Source: Bryobacterales bacterium
GTDB lineage: Bacteria; Acidobacteriota; Terriglobia; Bryobacterales; Bryobacteraceae
DNA: 15,285 nucleotides
Direction: 5' to 3'
NCBI GenBank assembly: GCA_016789785.1
Contig: JAEUQE010000223.1
Location: 1 to 15,285, forward strand
Of the stretch, positions 6,039-13,783 are shown piece after piece. Both the position numbers and the translations under genes were made by a program. Each line of letters opens with the position of its first letter. The stretch's first letter is position 1. Below the pieces are notes generated by a model, which was given only the letters and a program-made list of their open reading frames with translations, had not been told where the DNA came from and did not search any database.

Positions 6039-9000
6039 ATGCTGATGTTCCGTCCAGCTTTTCTGCTCCTCGCCATACTGTTGATTCAAAACGTTCATGC
6101 CGCCACTTTCGGCAGCGTGACCACCGTCGTGGGTAGCGTGTCGGATCTGGTGTTGGACGAGAACCGTCGGCGCTTATACCTGGTGAATGGCAGTCAGAAC
6201 CGGCTGGAAGTGTATTCCCTTCCGCCGAATCCGATCCGGCTGGTGCAGAGTGTGGCGCTCGATTCGCTCCCGCTGGCGGCCGCGATGTCGCGCGACGGCA
6301 GCCGGCTGTACGTGACCTGCCACAACGCGTCGAACCTGAACATCATCAATCTCGATACGCTCACCGTCGTTGCCAGACCAAGCATTCCGGCGCGGCCCGA
6401 AGGGCTCGCGGTCGGCGCCGATGAGCGGATTCTGATTACCACCATCGGCACGGGCCCAGGCAACTCGCAGAACACCCTCATGATTTACGATCCGAATCAG
6501 GGTGGGTCGCTGGCGAGTGTGGTGGTGGTGCCCCCGGCACCGACTCCGCCCCAGCTCCCGCCGCCATCCGGGCGCGCGTTTCTCACCAATCGCAGCCAGT
6601 TGGCCACGACACCCGACGGCATGTTCATTGTCGGAGTGAATATCCCGAACAATACCAACCGGACCGTCTTCGTGTATGAGGTGGCATCCGGCACGGTGCT
6701 CCGCAGCCGCACCGTCAACAACGTGTCGAGCGTTCTTTCGATTTCCCCGGACGGCAAGAAGTTCATGTCCGGGCTGACCCTGTTCGACATAGAGACGTTG
6801 GAGGTGCTCGCGCAACAGAATCTTGCCAACGCACCTTATCCGATTCAGCCTGGCACCAACTTTAACCTTCAGCAGAATCAGGGCGGCAGCGTTTTCGCTC
6901 CGGATGGATCGGCAATGTATGCGGCATTCAACGTCGCACCAGTGACGAATCCTCCCGGACGCGCGAACGTTTCGCAGATGATGGTCAACGATCCGGACAA
7001 CCTGCTGATTCACATGGCGTTGCAGATGCCGGAGAATCTGTCTGGCAAGATGGCGATCACCTCCGATGGGGCCACCATCTACGCGATTTCGGAATCGGGC
7101 TTCACCACGATCCCGATGAATCAGATGCGCAACAACCCGATTCTCGAGTTGCCATCCACCGTGACGCTGGTGGCCAACGATCAGTGCAACGTGACGGCGG
7201 ATCAGCGGAGTGCGAGCGTGCCCGTCATGAATGCGGGCCGGGGACGGCTGACCGCCAATGCACAGGTACTTCAACTGACGCCAGTCGGGCCAGGCGGGCT
7301 CGGCGGCGTGGGCGGCGCGGGCGGTGGATTGCCTGGCGGGGGCGTGGTGATCGTCCTTCCTCCGATCTTTCCTGGCGGTCCGCAAGCGCCCGTCGGGCCG
7401 CAGATTCCTGGCACGACCGCGCAACCCGTACGCAACAACCCGATCTTCCAGACTGCTCCCACGGTGCGTACCCGCAACACGGCGGAAGGTCCGGTGATCG
7501 ACGTCAGCTTCAACGCCGCCAACAGCCGCAGCCTGGGCACCGTCTCGCCAGTCCACGATTTTCTGATTCAATCACCCGAAGCCATCAACATTCCTCCGCG
7601 CCTCCGCGTGTTTCAGAACAATCGCGACGCCGAGATCCGTGCCGACATTCGCACGGTGCCAGTCGGCATCTCGGCGAATGAGGGGCTGGAAGACATCGTG
7701 TACGACCCGGTCCGGAACCGGGTCTATGTCGCAAACTCGGGGATGAACCGGATCGAAGTGTTCGACGCGCGATCGCGCCAATTTCTCAATCCGATCAAGG
7801 TTGGACAGCTTCCGCGCAGCATGGCTCTGATGCCCGACAACAACACACTGTATGTCGCCAACACCGGCGGGGAGAGCATCAGCATCGTGGATCTGAGCGA
7901 AGGCCAGGTGATCGGGCGCGTAAAGTTCCCCCCGCTCCCATTCAATGCCACCACCGCGCTGATTACACCTTCCACCATCGCCGCGACGCAGCGCGGCCCG
8001 TTGGTCATCATGAACAACGGCACCATCTGGAGTGTGATCGGGAATGAAGCCATCCCGCGCACCGTGAGTCCGGTGATCGGCAGCAGCACGGTCGCCGCGC
8101 CCCGCAACATGGTGTCGACCCCGAATGGCGAATACGTAATGCTACTCGCAGGTAACGGCTTTGTCTATCTTTACGACTCAGCCGTCAACGACTTTGTCCA
8201 GGGACGTCAGATCTTCACCAATCCGATCCAGGGTTACTACGGACCTGTTGGTGCAGGACCGAATGGACGCTACTTCCTGGTGAACGGCGTGGTGCTGAAT
8301 CCGGCCCTTACGCCAGTGGCATCGGCGGGCGCGCAGGTGGTTCCGGGCGCGGGTGGCGCAACCACTTCGGTGAGCCGGCCCGTATCCGCGGTGGTCTCGC
8401 TGAACAACACGCAGTATCTGCGATTCGTCCAGCCTGTACGAGTACAGGCCAACAACCCGCTGGTCAGCGACAATCCGATCGTGGAGATCGCGGATATCAA
8501 CAGCGGGAACGCCATGCGAGGCGTAACGACGGTGGAAGGGCCTGTTTCCATTCAGACCGGTACGGCGCGAGTGAACGTTTCCGGCCGCACCATTGCGGTC
8601 GACCCGACGGGCACTACCGCATTTCTGCTGACCACGAGCGGCCTCAGCGTGGTACCACTCGAGGCGGTTACTCCTGCCGATCGGCCAGTGGTCACACAGA
8701 ATGCGATCGTCAATATCGCCAACCAACGGACGTCGCTCGGTCAAGGCAGTATCGTCTCGATTGGTGGCCGCAATCTCGCTGCCAGCGCCTCCACCAGCCC
8801 CACGGCAAGCTTGCCGTTGACGCTCGGGGGAGTCTGCGTCACAGTGAACAACCGCCCGATGCCGCTTATCTCCACGTCGCCCTCGCAGATCAGCGCGCAA
8901 CTGCCCCCGGATCTCGTGCCGGGCCGGTATCCGATCGTCGTGCGCAACCTCGACCGGAAGGCCAGTTCGCTGTTTCCAGCGACGGTCACGATTGCCAAGT

Positions 9001-9413
9001 ATGCCCCGGCCGTCCTCATGGATCCCGAAACCAAGCTGCCAGCGATCTTCAAAGAGGATGGCAGCCTCGTTTCGAAGCAGAACCCAACCACTCGCGACGA
9101 AAGGCTCACCCTGTACGCCATTGGCCTTGGCCCGACCAAAGGGGCGCCCATCCGGCCAGGCGAGCCGACTCCAGAGAGCCCAGATGCCATCACCGACCCG
9201 GTGAACGTGTTCTTTGGCGATCCGCGCTTCCGGCAGGCTGCGGTTGCGGTGGAGTGGAGCGGACTTGCGCCGGGGCTCATCGGCATCTATCAGGTCAGGC
9301 TCTACGTACCGGGGGACCGTATGCGTGGAGACGACCTTGATGTCACTCTCCGTGTCGGCAACATCAGCAGCCCCACAGGCGGCGAGATGGATCCGAAAAT
9401 CGCAGTTCGCTAA
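6039..9413 (+). CDS. Secreted YVTN-type beta-propeller protein with Solibacter-type C-terminal domain
   Basis: A 1124-aa exported protein. ATG 6039 (or 6045) is chosen because it begins a clear Sec signal peptide, FRPAFLLLAILLIQNVHA, with cleavage before Ala22; the upstream open frame has no such meaning. Residues ~25-405 form a first repeat region (LVLDENRRRLYLVNGSQNRL, DGSRLYVTCHNASNLNIINL). Then comes a Gly/Pro-rich hinge at ~412-460 and a second propeller at ~545-860 with YVN/YVAN repeats (NRVYVANSGMNRIEVFD, NNTLYVANTGGESISIVDL). Residues ~885-1115 match the C-terminal domain named TIGR03437, which is abundant in Solibacter (SIVSIGGRNLA, then ISAQLPPDLVPGRYPIVV). Such propellers usually bind partners rather than catalyse reactions. 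It probably acts outside the cell or at its surface; the ligand is unknown. No membrane anchor or sorting signal is seen at the C-terminus. Confidence 0.88.
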   Translation: MLMFRPAFLLLAILLIQNVHAATFGSVTTVVGSVSDLVLDENRRRLYLVNGSQNRLEVYSLPPNPIRLVQSVALDSLPLAAAMSRDGSRLYVTCHNASNLNIINLDTLTVVARPSIPARPEGLAVGADERILITTIGTGPGNSQNTLMIYDPNQGGSLASVVVVPPAPTPPQLPPPSGRAFLTNRSQLATTPDGMFIVGVNIPNNTNRTVFVYEVASGTVLRSRTVNNVSSVLSISPDGKKFMSGLTLFDIETLEVLAQQNLANAPYPIQPGTNFNLQQNQGGSVFAPDGSAMYAAFNVAPVTNPPGRANVSQMMVNDPDNLLIHMALQMPENLSGKMAITSDGATIYAISESGFTTIPMNQMRNNPILELPSTVTLVANDQCNVTADQRSASVPVMNAGRGRLTANAQVLQLTPVGPGGLGGVGGAGGGLPGGGVVIVLPPIFPGGPQAPVGPQIPGTTAQPVRNNPIFQTAPTVRTRNTAEGPVIDVSFNAANSRSLGTVSPVHDFLIQSPEAINIPPRLRVFQNNRDAEIRADIRTVPVGISANEGLEDIVYDPVRNRVYVANSGMNRIEVFDARSRQFLNPIKVGQLPRSMALMPDNNTLYVANTGGESISIVDLSEGQVIGRVKFPPLPFNATTALITPSTIAATQRGPLVIMNNGTIWSVIGNEAIPRTVSPVIGSSTVAAPRNMVSTPNGEYVMLLAGNGFVYLYDSAVNDFVQGRQIFTNPIQGYYGPVGAGPNGRYFLVNGVVLNPALTPVASAGAQVVPGAGGATTSVSRPVSAVVSLNNTQYLRFVQPVRVQANNPLVSDNPIVEIADINSGNAMRGVTTVEGPVSIQTGTARVNVSGRTIAVDPTGTTAFLLTTSGLSVVPLEAVTPADRPVVTQNAIVNIANQRTSLGQGSIVSIGGRNLAASASTSPTASLPLTLGGVCVTVNNRPMPLISTSPSQISAQLPPDLVPGRYPIVVRNLDRKASSLFPATVTIAKYAPAVLMDPETKLPAIFKEDGSLVSKQNPTTRDERLTLYAIGLGPTKGAPIRPGEPTPESPDAITDPVNVFFGDPRFRQAAVAVEWSGLAPGLIGIYQVRLYVPGDRMRGDDLDVTLRVGNISSPTGGEMDPKIAVR

Positions 9414-9460
9414 GCGCGCGTCACCATCGCCGCAAACGCAGACCATTCGCGGGATTCACC

Positions 9461-9478
9461 CCCCTTTTCAGGAAGGGG
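9461..9478. repeat. Short hairpin between propeller and TPR genes
   Basis: CCCCTT 9461-9466 pairs with AAGGGG 9473-9478 around the loop TTCAGG. CACCCC with GGGGTG (9457-9462 and 9475-9480) is an alternative pairing. It follows the propeller gene by about 50 bp but has no U tract. It is a weak terminator candidate only. Confidence 0.35.
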
Positions 9479-9530
9479 TGTATCCAGTTGTGCCGCCTCC
9501 GCTTTTGTGTTGAAGTGATGGTAGGGAAGA

Positions 9531-11849
9531 GTGTCTCGAAAAATGATCCTTAAGGGTTCCGTCTGTCTTCTTGCGTTGACGCTGCTATTCTCGGCTGGCT
9601 GTAGCCGGGATCCGAATGTGGTGAAGGTGAAGTACGTGGAACGCGGCAACGAGTACTTCAAGAACGGTAAGTACAAAGAAGCCTCCATCATGTACAAGAG
9701 CGCCCTCAAGAAGGACATGCGCTATGGTGAGGCTTACTACCGGCTGGGCTTGTCGGAGTTGCGGTTGGGCCGGTACGTGGATGCCGTGCGAAGTCTGCGG
9801 CGCGCCGTCGAGCTTCAGCCCGACAACATGGACGCCACCACCCAACTTGCGGACATGTACCTGGCCATCTTCGTTCGGGATCCGAAGAAGAACCCGGAGT
9901 TTGGTAAGGATCTCGATCAGATCGCGGAGCGTATGCTGGGCAAGGACCCGAAGTCGTTCCTCGGTCTCCGCATCAAGGGCTTTCTCGCAGTCGCGTCCGG
10001 TGACACGAAAGCCGCGTTGCAGTATTTCGAGACCGCAAACCAGGTGAAGCCGCTTTCCAAAGAGATTATTGTTCCGTTCGTGCAGAGCCTCGCCGTCAAT
10101 GACCGGTTCGAGGAGGGTGAGAAACTCGCCCACCAGATGATCGGAAAAGATAAAACGATCGCCGCCGTCTATGATTGGCTTTATCTGCAGTATCTGAACC
10201 GGAAGCAATTGGACAAGGCCGAACAAATCTACCGGCTCAAGTCGGAAAACAACCCGGACCAGGCGTTCTATATCCTGCAACTCGCCGGCCATCACTTTCT
10301 GACGCAGAACAAAGCAGAGATGGAGAAGGATCTCGCCCGGATCATTGCCAATCCGAAGAGTTTTCCGCTGGGTGACGTGCAAGTCGGCGATTTTTACATT
10401 CGCATCAAGGATATCGATTCGGCGGTGCGCCACTACGAGGATGGCCTGAAGAAGAACTCCAACAACAAGGCGATCTACCTGAAGCGTATCGCGGAAACGC
10501 TGGTACTTCGTGGGCGCCGGTCCGAGGCTCTGGACATGGTCTCGCAGATCATCAAAGAGAATCCCAACGACTATGAAGCGACCGCGATGCGTGCGTCTTT
10601 ATGGTTGCAGGATGGCAGCCGCGAGAATGTGCAGACCGCCATTGCGGAGCTCAACTCGGTGATCGTGCGGCAGCCCGAAAATGTGGTGCTGCGGTACAAC
10701 CTGGGCCGGGCCTACGTCGCGAAAGGCGACGTAGAGCAGGCGCGCATTCAGTTCCAGGAGGCGATCAAATACCGCCCTGATTACATTCCCGCGCGCATCG
10801 CGATCGCGCAACTGCACATGGCCAAGAACGAGTTCACGAAGGCCCTTCAGGCGGCTGAGGAGATCCTCCAGTACGATGGCAGCAACATCACCGGAAAGAT
10901 GATCCGAACGGGCGCTCGGATGGGGCTGGGAGATCGCCCCACGGCCCGTCAGGAACTGTCGCAACTGCTCATGCTCAGCCCCGACTACCCGGATGCGCTG
11001 TTCCAGATGGGTGTTCTCAACTACCAGGAGAAGCGCTATGACGACGCGATCTCCAACTTTGAGCGCATGCAGAAGGTGGCGCCGAACGATCCACGCGGAC
11101 TAATCGGCAAGGTGCAGACCATGCAGGGTCTGAAAAAGTTCGACGAAGCGATCCGGCTTCTGCAGGATGACCTGAAGGTGAATCCGCAGCGGTCGTTCTA
11201 CCGGTTGGCGCTGGCAAACACCGCTGTAGAAGCGAAGCAATACGAACTCGCCATTGGCGAGTACCGCAAACTGCTTGAGAAGAATCCCAAGAATTTCGAT
11301 GTGCAGATTCGCCTGGCCGAGACCGTTCGCCGCAAAGGCGACCTGAAGACTTCGATCGTCGAGTTCCAGAAGGCAAAGGAACTCAACCCGAGCGACGCCG
11401 CGGCGTATGTGCATCTCGCCCTGCTGTACGAGGGCGATGGCCGCCCCCAGGAGGCCAAGCCGCTGTACGAGCAGATACTCAAGCTTGAGCCCGATAACGC
11501 GGTTGCCCTGAATAACCTTGCGTTCAATCTCGCCGAGTATGGCGGAGATCTCGATCAGGCACTCACCATGGCGCAGCGGGCCAAGGCGAAGTTCCCGCAC
11601 CACCTCGACATCGCCGATACGCTTGGCTACATCTTCGTGAAGAAGAATCTGAGCGACAACGCAATTCAGATCTTCCGCGAGATCGTCGGCAAAGATCAGA
11701 AGAATCCCACGTATCGCTATCACCTCGCCGTCGCGCTCGCACAGAAAGGCGACAAGCCCGCGGCCCGCAAGGAAGCGGAAGAAGCACTACGCAACAGTCC
11801 ATCCAAGCAGGATGAAGCCCGTATCCGGGAGTTGCTGAGCCGGATCTGA
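9531..11849 (+). CDS. Large TPR-repeat lipoprotein, PEP-CTERM PrsT-like
   Basis: A 772-aa lipoprotein made almost entirely of tetratricopeptide repeats. Start is GTG 9531 (AGGGA at 9523-9527 is close, 3 nt) or ATG 9543; GTG gives a better charged signal, MSRKMILKG. The hydrophobic stretch ends in FSAGC with Cys24 as the lipidation site. TPR units begin at ~35 (GNEYFKNGKYKEASIMYKSA) and recur to the C-terminus (AYYRLGLSELRLGRYVDAVR, LRYNLGRAYVAKGDVEQARI, ALNNLAFNLAEYGGDLDQAL). The architecture resembles the PEP-CTERM-system TPR lipoproteins (PrsT, TIGR02917), which run somewhat longer (~900 aa). That link is strengthened by the CAAX-protease-related gene next door. Its likely role is a periplasmic or outer-membrane scaffold for export or polysaccharide assembly. 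No exosortase is in view, so assignment to that system is inference. Confidence 0.88.
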   Translation: MSRKMILKGSVCLLALTLLFSAGCSRDPNVVKVKYVERGNEYFKNGKYKEASIMYKSALKKDMRYGEAYYRLGLSELRLGRYVDAVRSLRRAVELQPDNMDATTQLADMYLAIFVRDPKKNPEFGKDLDQIAERMLGKDPKSFLGLRIKGFLAVASGDTKAALQYFETANQVKPLSKEIIVPFVQSLAVNDRFEEGEKLAHQMIGKDKTIAAVYDWLYLQYLNRKQLDKAEQIYRLKSENNPDQAFYILQLAGHHFLTQNKAEMEKDLARIIANPKSFPLGDVQVGDFYIRIKDIDSAVRHYEDGLKKNSNNKAIYLKRIAETLVLRGRRSEALDMVSQIIKENPNDYEATAMRASLWLQDGSRENVQTAIAELNSVIVRQPENVVLRYNLGRAYVAKGDVEQARIQFQEAIKYRPDYIPARIAIAQLHMAKNEFTKALQAAEEILQYDGSNITGKMIRTGARMGLGDRPTARQELSQLLMLSPDYPDALFQMGVLNYQEKRYDDAISNFERMQKVAPNDPRGLIGKVQTMQGLKKFDEAIRLLQDDLKVNPQRSFYRLALANTAVEAKQYELAIGEYRKLLEKNPKNFDVQIRLAETVRRKGDLKTSIVEFQKAKELNPSDAAAYVHLALLYEGDGRPQEAKPLYEQILKLEPDNAVALNNLAFNLAEYGGDLDQALTMAQRAKAKFPHHLDIADTLGYIFVKKNLSDNAIQIFREIVGKDQKNPTYRYHLAVALAQKGDKPAARKEAEEALRNSPSKQDEARIRELLSRI

Positions 11850-11857
11850 CAATACCA

Positions 11858-11891
11858 GGGCCCGGCTTCCCTGGGGCAGGAAGCCGGGCCC
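11858..11891 (+). terminator. Strong 13-bp hairpin after the TPR gene
   Basis: GGGCCCGGCTTCC (11858-11870) pairs perfectly with GGAAGCCGGGCCC (11879-11891) around an 8-nt loop. It begins 8 bp after the TPR stop and ends 20 bp before the next ATG. No U tract follows; the sequence continues CACACCTCTCTCTC. It is either a U-less terminator, an mRNA 3'-end stabiliser, or an attenuator in front of the CAAX-protease gene. Confidence 0.6.
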
Positions 11892-11911
11892 GTCGCACAC
11901 ACCTCTCTCTC

Positions 11912-12574
11912 ATGACCAACAATCCATCCCTGCCCTATGTACTTCCGTTCGCGGCATTCATGGTGTTTCTGTCGCTGGACGGCAAACTCGGCGTTGGCCC
12001 GGAGGTTGAGTTTCCACTCCGGGTGGTGCTTCTGTCGGCTCTGCTGTGGATATTCTCGCGGCATGTCATCGATTTGCGCGCGCCGAAATGGGCTGGGTCG
12101 GTGTTGCTCGGAGTGGTGGTATTCGCCGTGTGGATCGCGCCCGATGTGATATGGCCCGAATGGCGCAAGCACTGGCTATTCGAAAACTCGCTGATGGGCG
12201 CCGCACCCGCACCACAGGCAGGTTACGCATCGCTACCCTGGCACACTCTGCTTTTCCGCACGATCCGCGCGGTCATCCTGGTCCCGGTGATTGAAGAACT
12301 CTTCTGGCGAGCCTGGCTGATGCGCTGGATCATTAAGCCGGACTTCCAGACCATACCGCTTGGACAGTATTCGACCCAGGCATTCTGGATTGTTGCGGTG
12401 CTCTTCGCTGTCGAGCACGGTTCGTATTGGGAGGTAGGGCTGCTCGCTGGCATCGCCTACAATTGGTGGATGGTGAAGACGAGAAGCCTCGGCGATTGTG
12501 TCCTCGCCCATGCAGTTACCAATCTTTGCCTGTCAGGTTACGTCATCGCCACGGGCAAATGGCAGTATTGGTAG
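11912..12574 (+). CDS. CAAX-protease-related (CPBP) membrane protein, PEP-CTERM type
   Basis: A 220-aa integral membrane protein of the CPBP (Abi/Rce1) intramembrane metalloprotease superfamily. All three conserved motifs are present: E128/E129/R133 in EELFWRAWLMRW, F165/H169 in FAVEHG, and H200/N204 in LAHAVTN. About six or seven hydrophobic segments are seen, including 9-22, 38-53, 60-81 and 112-127. Length and motifs resemble the subfamily found next to exosortase genes (TIGR03008, often called a CAAX prenyl protease-related protein). It follows the TPR lipoprotein by 62 bp. The ATG at 11912 has no Shine-Dalgarno sequence: the leader is a CT-rich run after a strong hairpin. Translation may therefore be weak or leader-dependent. 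Its substrate is unknown. Confidence 0.88.
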   Translation: MTNNPSLPYVLPFAAFMVFLSLDGKLGVGPEVEFPLRVVLLSALLWIFSRHVIDLRAPKWAGSVLLGVVVFAVWIAPDVIWPEWRKHWLFENSLMGAAPAPQAGYASLPWHTLLFRTIRAVILVPVIEELFWRAWLMRWIIKPDFQTIPLGQYSTQAFWIVAVLFAVEHGSYWEVGLLAGIAYNWWMVKTRSLGDCVLAHAVTNLCLSGYVIATGKWQYW

Positions 12575-12686
12575 CCTGGATGCGACAATAGGTAAGAGAG
12601 AAAATCAGATCCCAGAGTCCGGCGCATCCTGCTGGGCAGTAGCCGGTCCTCATCGGCTTACGGCGCCGGGCGTAGTCAGGAAAAGA

Positions 12687-13490
12687 ATGATTGAGATTAT
12701 CAATCGTGTGCATGCTACGCGTGCGCGCGTTGTGCTTTTTGATTTTGACGGCACGTTGTCGATCATCCGCTCGGGCTGGGTGGAGACGATGGTGCCGATG
12801 ATGGTGGAAATTCTCGCGAACCTCAAGACGGGCGAGAGTGAGGCGGAACTGACCGCCATCGTACGCGAGTATGTGGGCCGCCTGACGGGCAAAGACACCA
12901 TCTATCAGATGATCGAACTTGCCGATCAGGTGGTGAAACGCGGCGGCAAGCCGGACGAACCGCTGGTGTACAAGCGGCGTTATCTGGATCTGTTGTGGAC
13001 GAAGATCCGAGACCGGGTAGAGGCTCTGCGATCGGGCAGCGTGTCCCCGGAGCAGTATCTGGTGCCCGGTTCCCGCGCGCTGCTCGAATCGCTCAAGGAG
13101 CGCGGGCTGAAGATGTACCTGGCCAGTGGGACCGATGACAAGGACATGAAGGAAGAAGCGCGTCTGCTGGATATCTCGCGCTATTTCGACGGCGGATGTT
13201 GGGGCGCGTTGGACGACTACAAGACGTTCTCCAAGGCGATTCTGATCCAGCGCATCATCGGCGCCGCGGAAGCCAAGGGCGAAGAGTTTCTAGGCTTCGG
13301 CGATGGCTTCGTCGAGATTGAGAACATTAAGCAGGTGGGTGGAGTCGCGGTTGGCGTGGCCACGGATGAGCCGGATTGCCAGCAGGTGGATAGCTGGAAG
13401 CGGGACAGATTGGTAAAGGTAGGCGCCGACTACATTGTTCCTAACTTCCTGCAATTGCCGCAACTCCAGGAGACGCTGTTTCCGAACTAA
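12687..13490 (+). CDS. HAD-superfamily phosphatase/hydrolase
   Basis: A 267-aa haloacid dehalogenase-type hydrolase, likely a phosphomonoesterase acting on a small phosphorylated metabolite. ATG 12687 is preceded by AGGA at 12678-12681 (5 nt), which decides the start over the longer open frame from 12498. Motif I is LFDFDGTLS with D19 (nucleophile) and D21 (acid/base). A helical C1-type cap insert follows (~25-115). Motif II is LASGTDD, motif III is a Lys around the FSKAILIQ segment, and motif IV is GFGDGFVEIE with D206; E210 stands where the second Asp is usual. It is the first gene of an apparent operon with the deoxyhypusine-synthase-like and sugar-kinase genes, so its substrate may be a sugar phosphate. 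The context resembles heptose-type sugar pathways but does not prove one. Confidence 0.9.
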   Translation: MIEIINRVHATRARVVLFDFDGTLSIIRSGWVETMVPMMVEILANLKTGESEAELTAIVREYVGRLTGKDTIYQMIELADQVVKRGGKPDEPLVYKRRYLDLLWTKIRDRVEALRSGSVSPEQYLVPGSRALLESLKERGLKMYLASGTDDKDMKEEARLLDISRYFDGGCWGALDDYKTFSKAILIQRIIGAAEAKGEEFLGFGDGFVEIENIKQVGGVAVGVATDEPDCQQVDSWKRDRLVKVGADYIVPNFLQLPQLQETLFPN

Positions 13491-13493
13491 TGC
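13484..13493 (+). repeat. Target-site duplication, left copy
   Basis: GAACTAATGC, or GAACTAATGCC to 13494. An identical copy lies at 13774-13783 (13784). The last C is shared with the element's first base, so the duplication is 10 or 11 bp. This copy contains the HAD stop codon TAA at 13488-13490. Confidence 0.8.
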
Positions 13494-13522
13494 CAATACT
13501 CTTCTTAGTATCGGTATCGGCT

Positions 13523-13569
13523 ACGGTAACGCAGACTTCAGTCTGCCGCCTCGACAATCATGTCGAGGC
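13523..13569 (+). repeat. Left inner arm with two tandem hairpins
   Basis: Begins with ACGGTAACGC. Hairpin 1 is GCAGAC, loop TTCA, GTCTGC (13531-13546). Hairpin 2 is GCCTCGACA, loop ATCA, TGTCGAGGC (13548-13569). Both stems are perfect. The inverse of this arm is at 13694-13740. Confidence 0.8.
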
Positions 13570-13693
13570 CCGTGCTCGGGGCTTGGGAATCGCACATGGT
13601 GCATCGCAAGCGCTCGACCGCCGGTACGCTTCCGCCCGGCTCGCCAAGACTCGTAGAACCTCGGCGATCGCGCATTTTCGTTCACCTCGCCCT

Positions 13694-13740
13694 GCACCGA
13701 GACGAGTCTCGGCGCGGCAGGCCGAAGCCCGCGTTACCGT
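13694..13740 (-). repeat. Right inner arm, inverted, with two tandem hairpins
   Basis: Read on the minus strand it is 47 nt, the same length as the left arm, and about 35 of 47 positions agree by eye count. Hairpin 1' (13717-13732) has the loop TTCG and hairpin 2' (13694-13715) the loop CTCG. Both have one G.T wobble on the minus strand, which on the plus strand is an A.C mismatch, so they fold better as minus-strand RNA. Many differences from the left arm keep the stems paired. Confidence 0.75.
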
Positions 13741-13773
13741 CGCGGCGCCAAGATGTAAAAGTGAACAGTATTG

Positions 13774-13783
13774 GAACTAATGC
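13774..13783 (+). repeat. Target-site duplication, right copy
   Basis: GAACTAATGC (with the next C, 11 bp), identical to 13484-13493. This copy contains the ATG (13780-13782) of the deoxyhypusine-synthase-like gene; the TAA overlapping it is a copy of the HAD stop. Confidence 0.8.

Larger units (their letters stand above)
13494..13773. mobile_element. Non-autonomous 280-bp insertion element (MITE-like)
   Basis: No transposase frame is inside. The ends are inverted repeats: CAATACTCTTC at 13494-13504 and, read on the other strand, CAATACTGTTC from 13773 back to 13763 (10 of 11 identical). Direct repeats of 10-11 bp flank it. Within lie two 47-nt inverted arms (13523-13569 and 13694-13740) around a 124-bp core at 13570-13693. 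The size, ends and target duplication are those of a miniature inverted-repeat element moved by a full-length relative elsewhere. Duplications of 10-12 bp are known in part of the IS4 superfamily, so a relative of that kind is plausible but unproven. It separates the HAD gene from the next gene of the same operon. Confidence 0.72.

Noticed and set aside
6174..7571. Long open frame on the minus strand opposite the propeller gene
   Set aside because: High-GC shadow: the translation is Arg/His-rich with no motif, while the + strand has a signal peptide and YVTN repeats.
8178..9446. Another long minus-strand open frame
   Set aside because: Arg/Asp/His-rich shadow of the conserved C-terminal domain on the + strand.
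12498..12686. Longer N-terminus for the HAD protein
   Set aside because: It overlaps the end of the CAAX-protease gene, and ATG 12687 has a good ribosome site just before the DFDGT motif.
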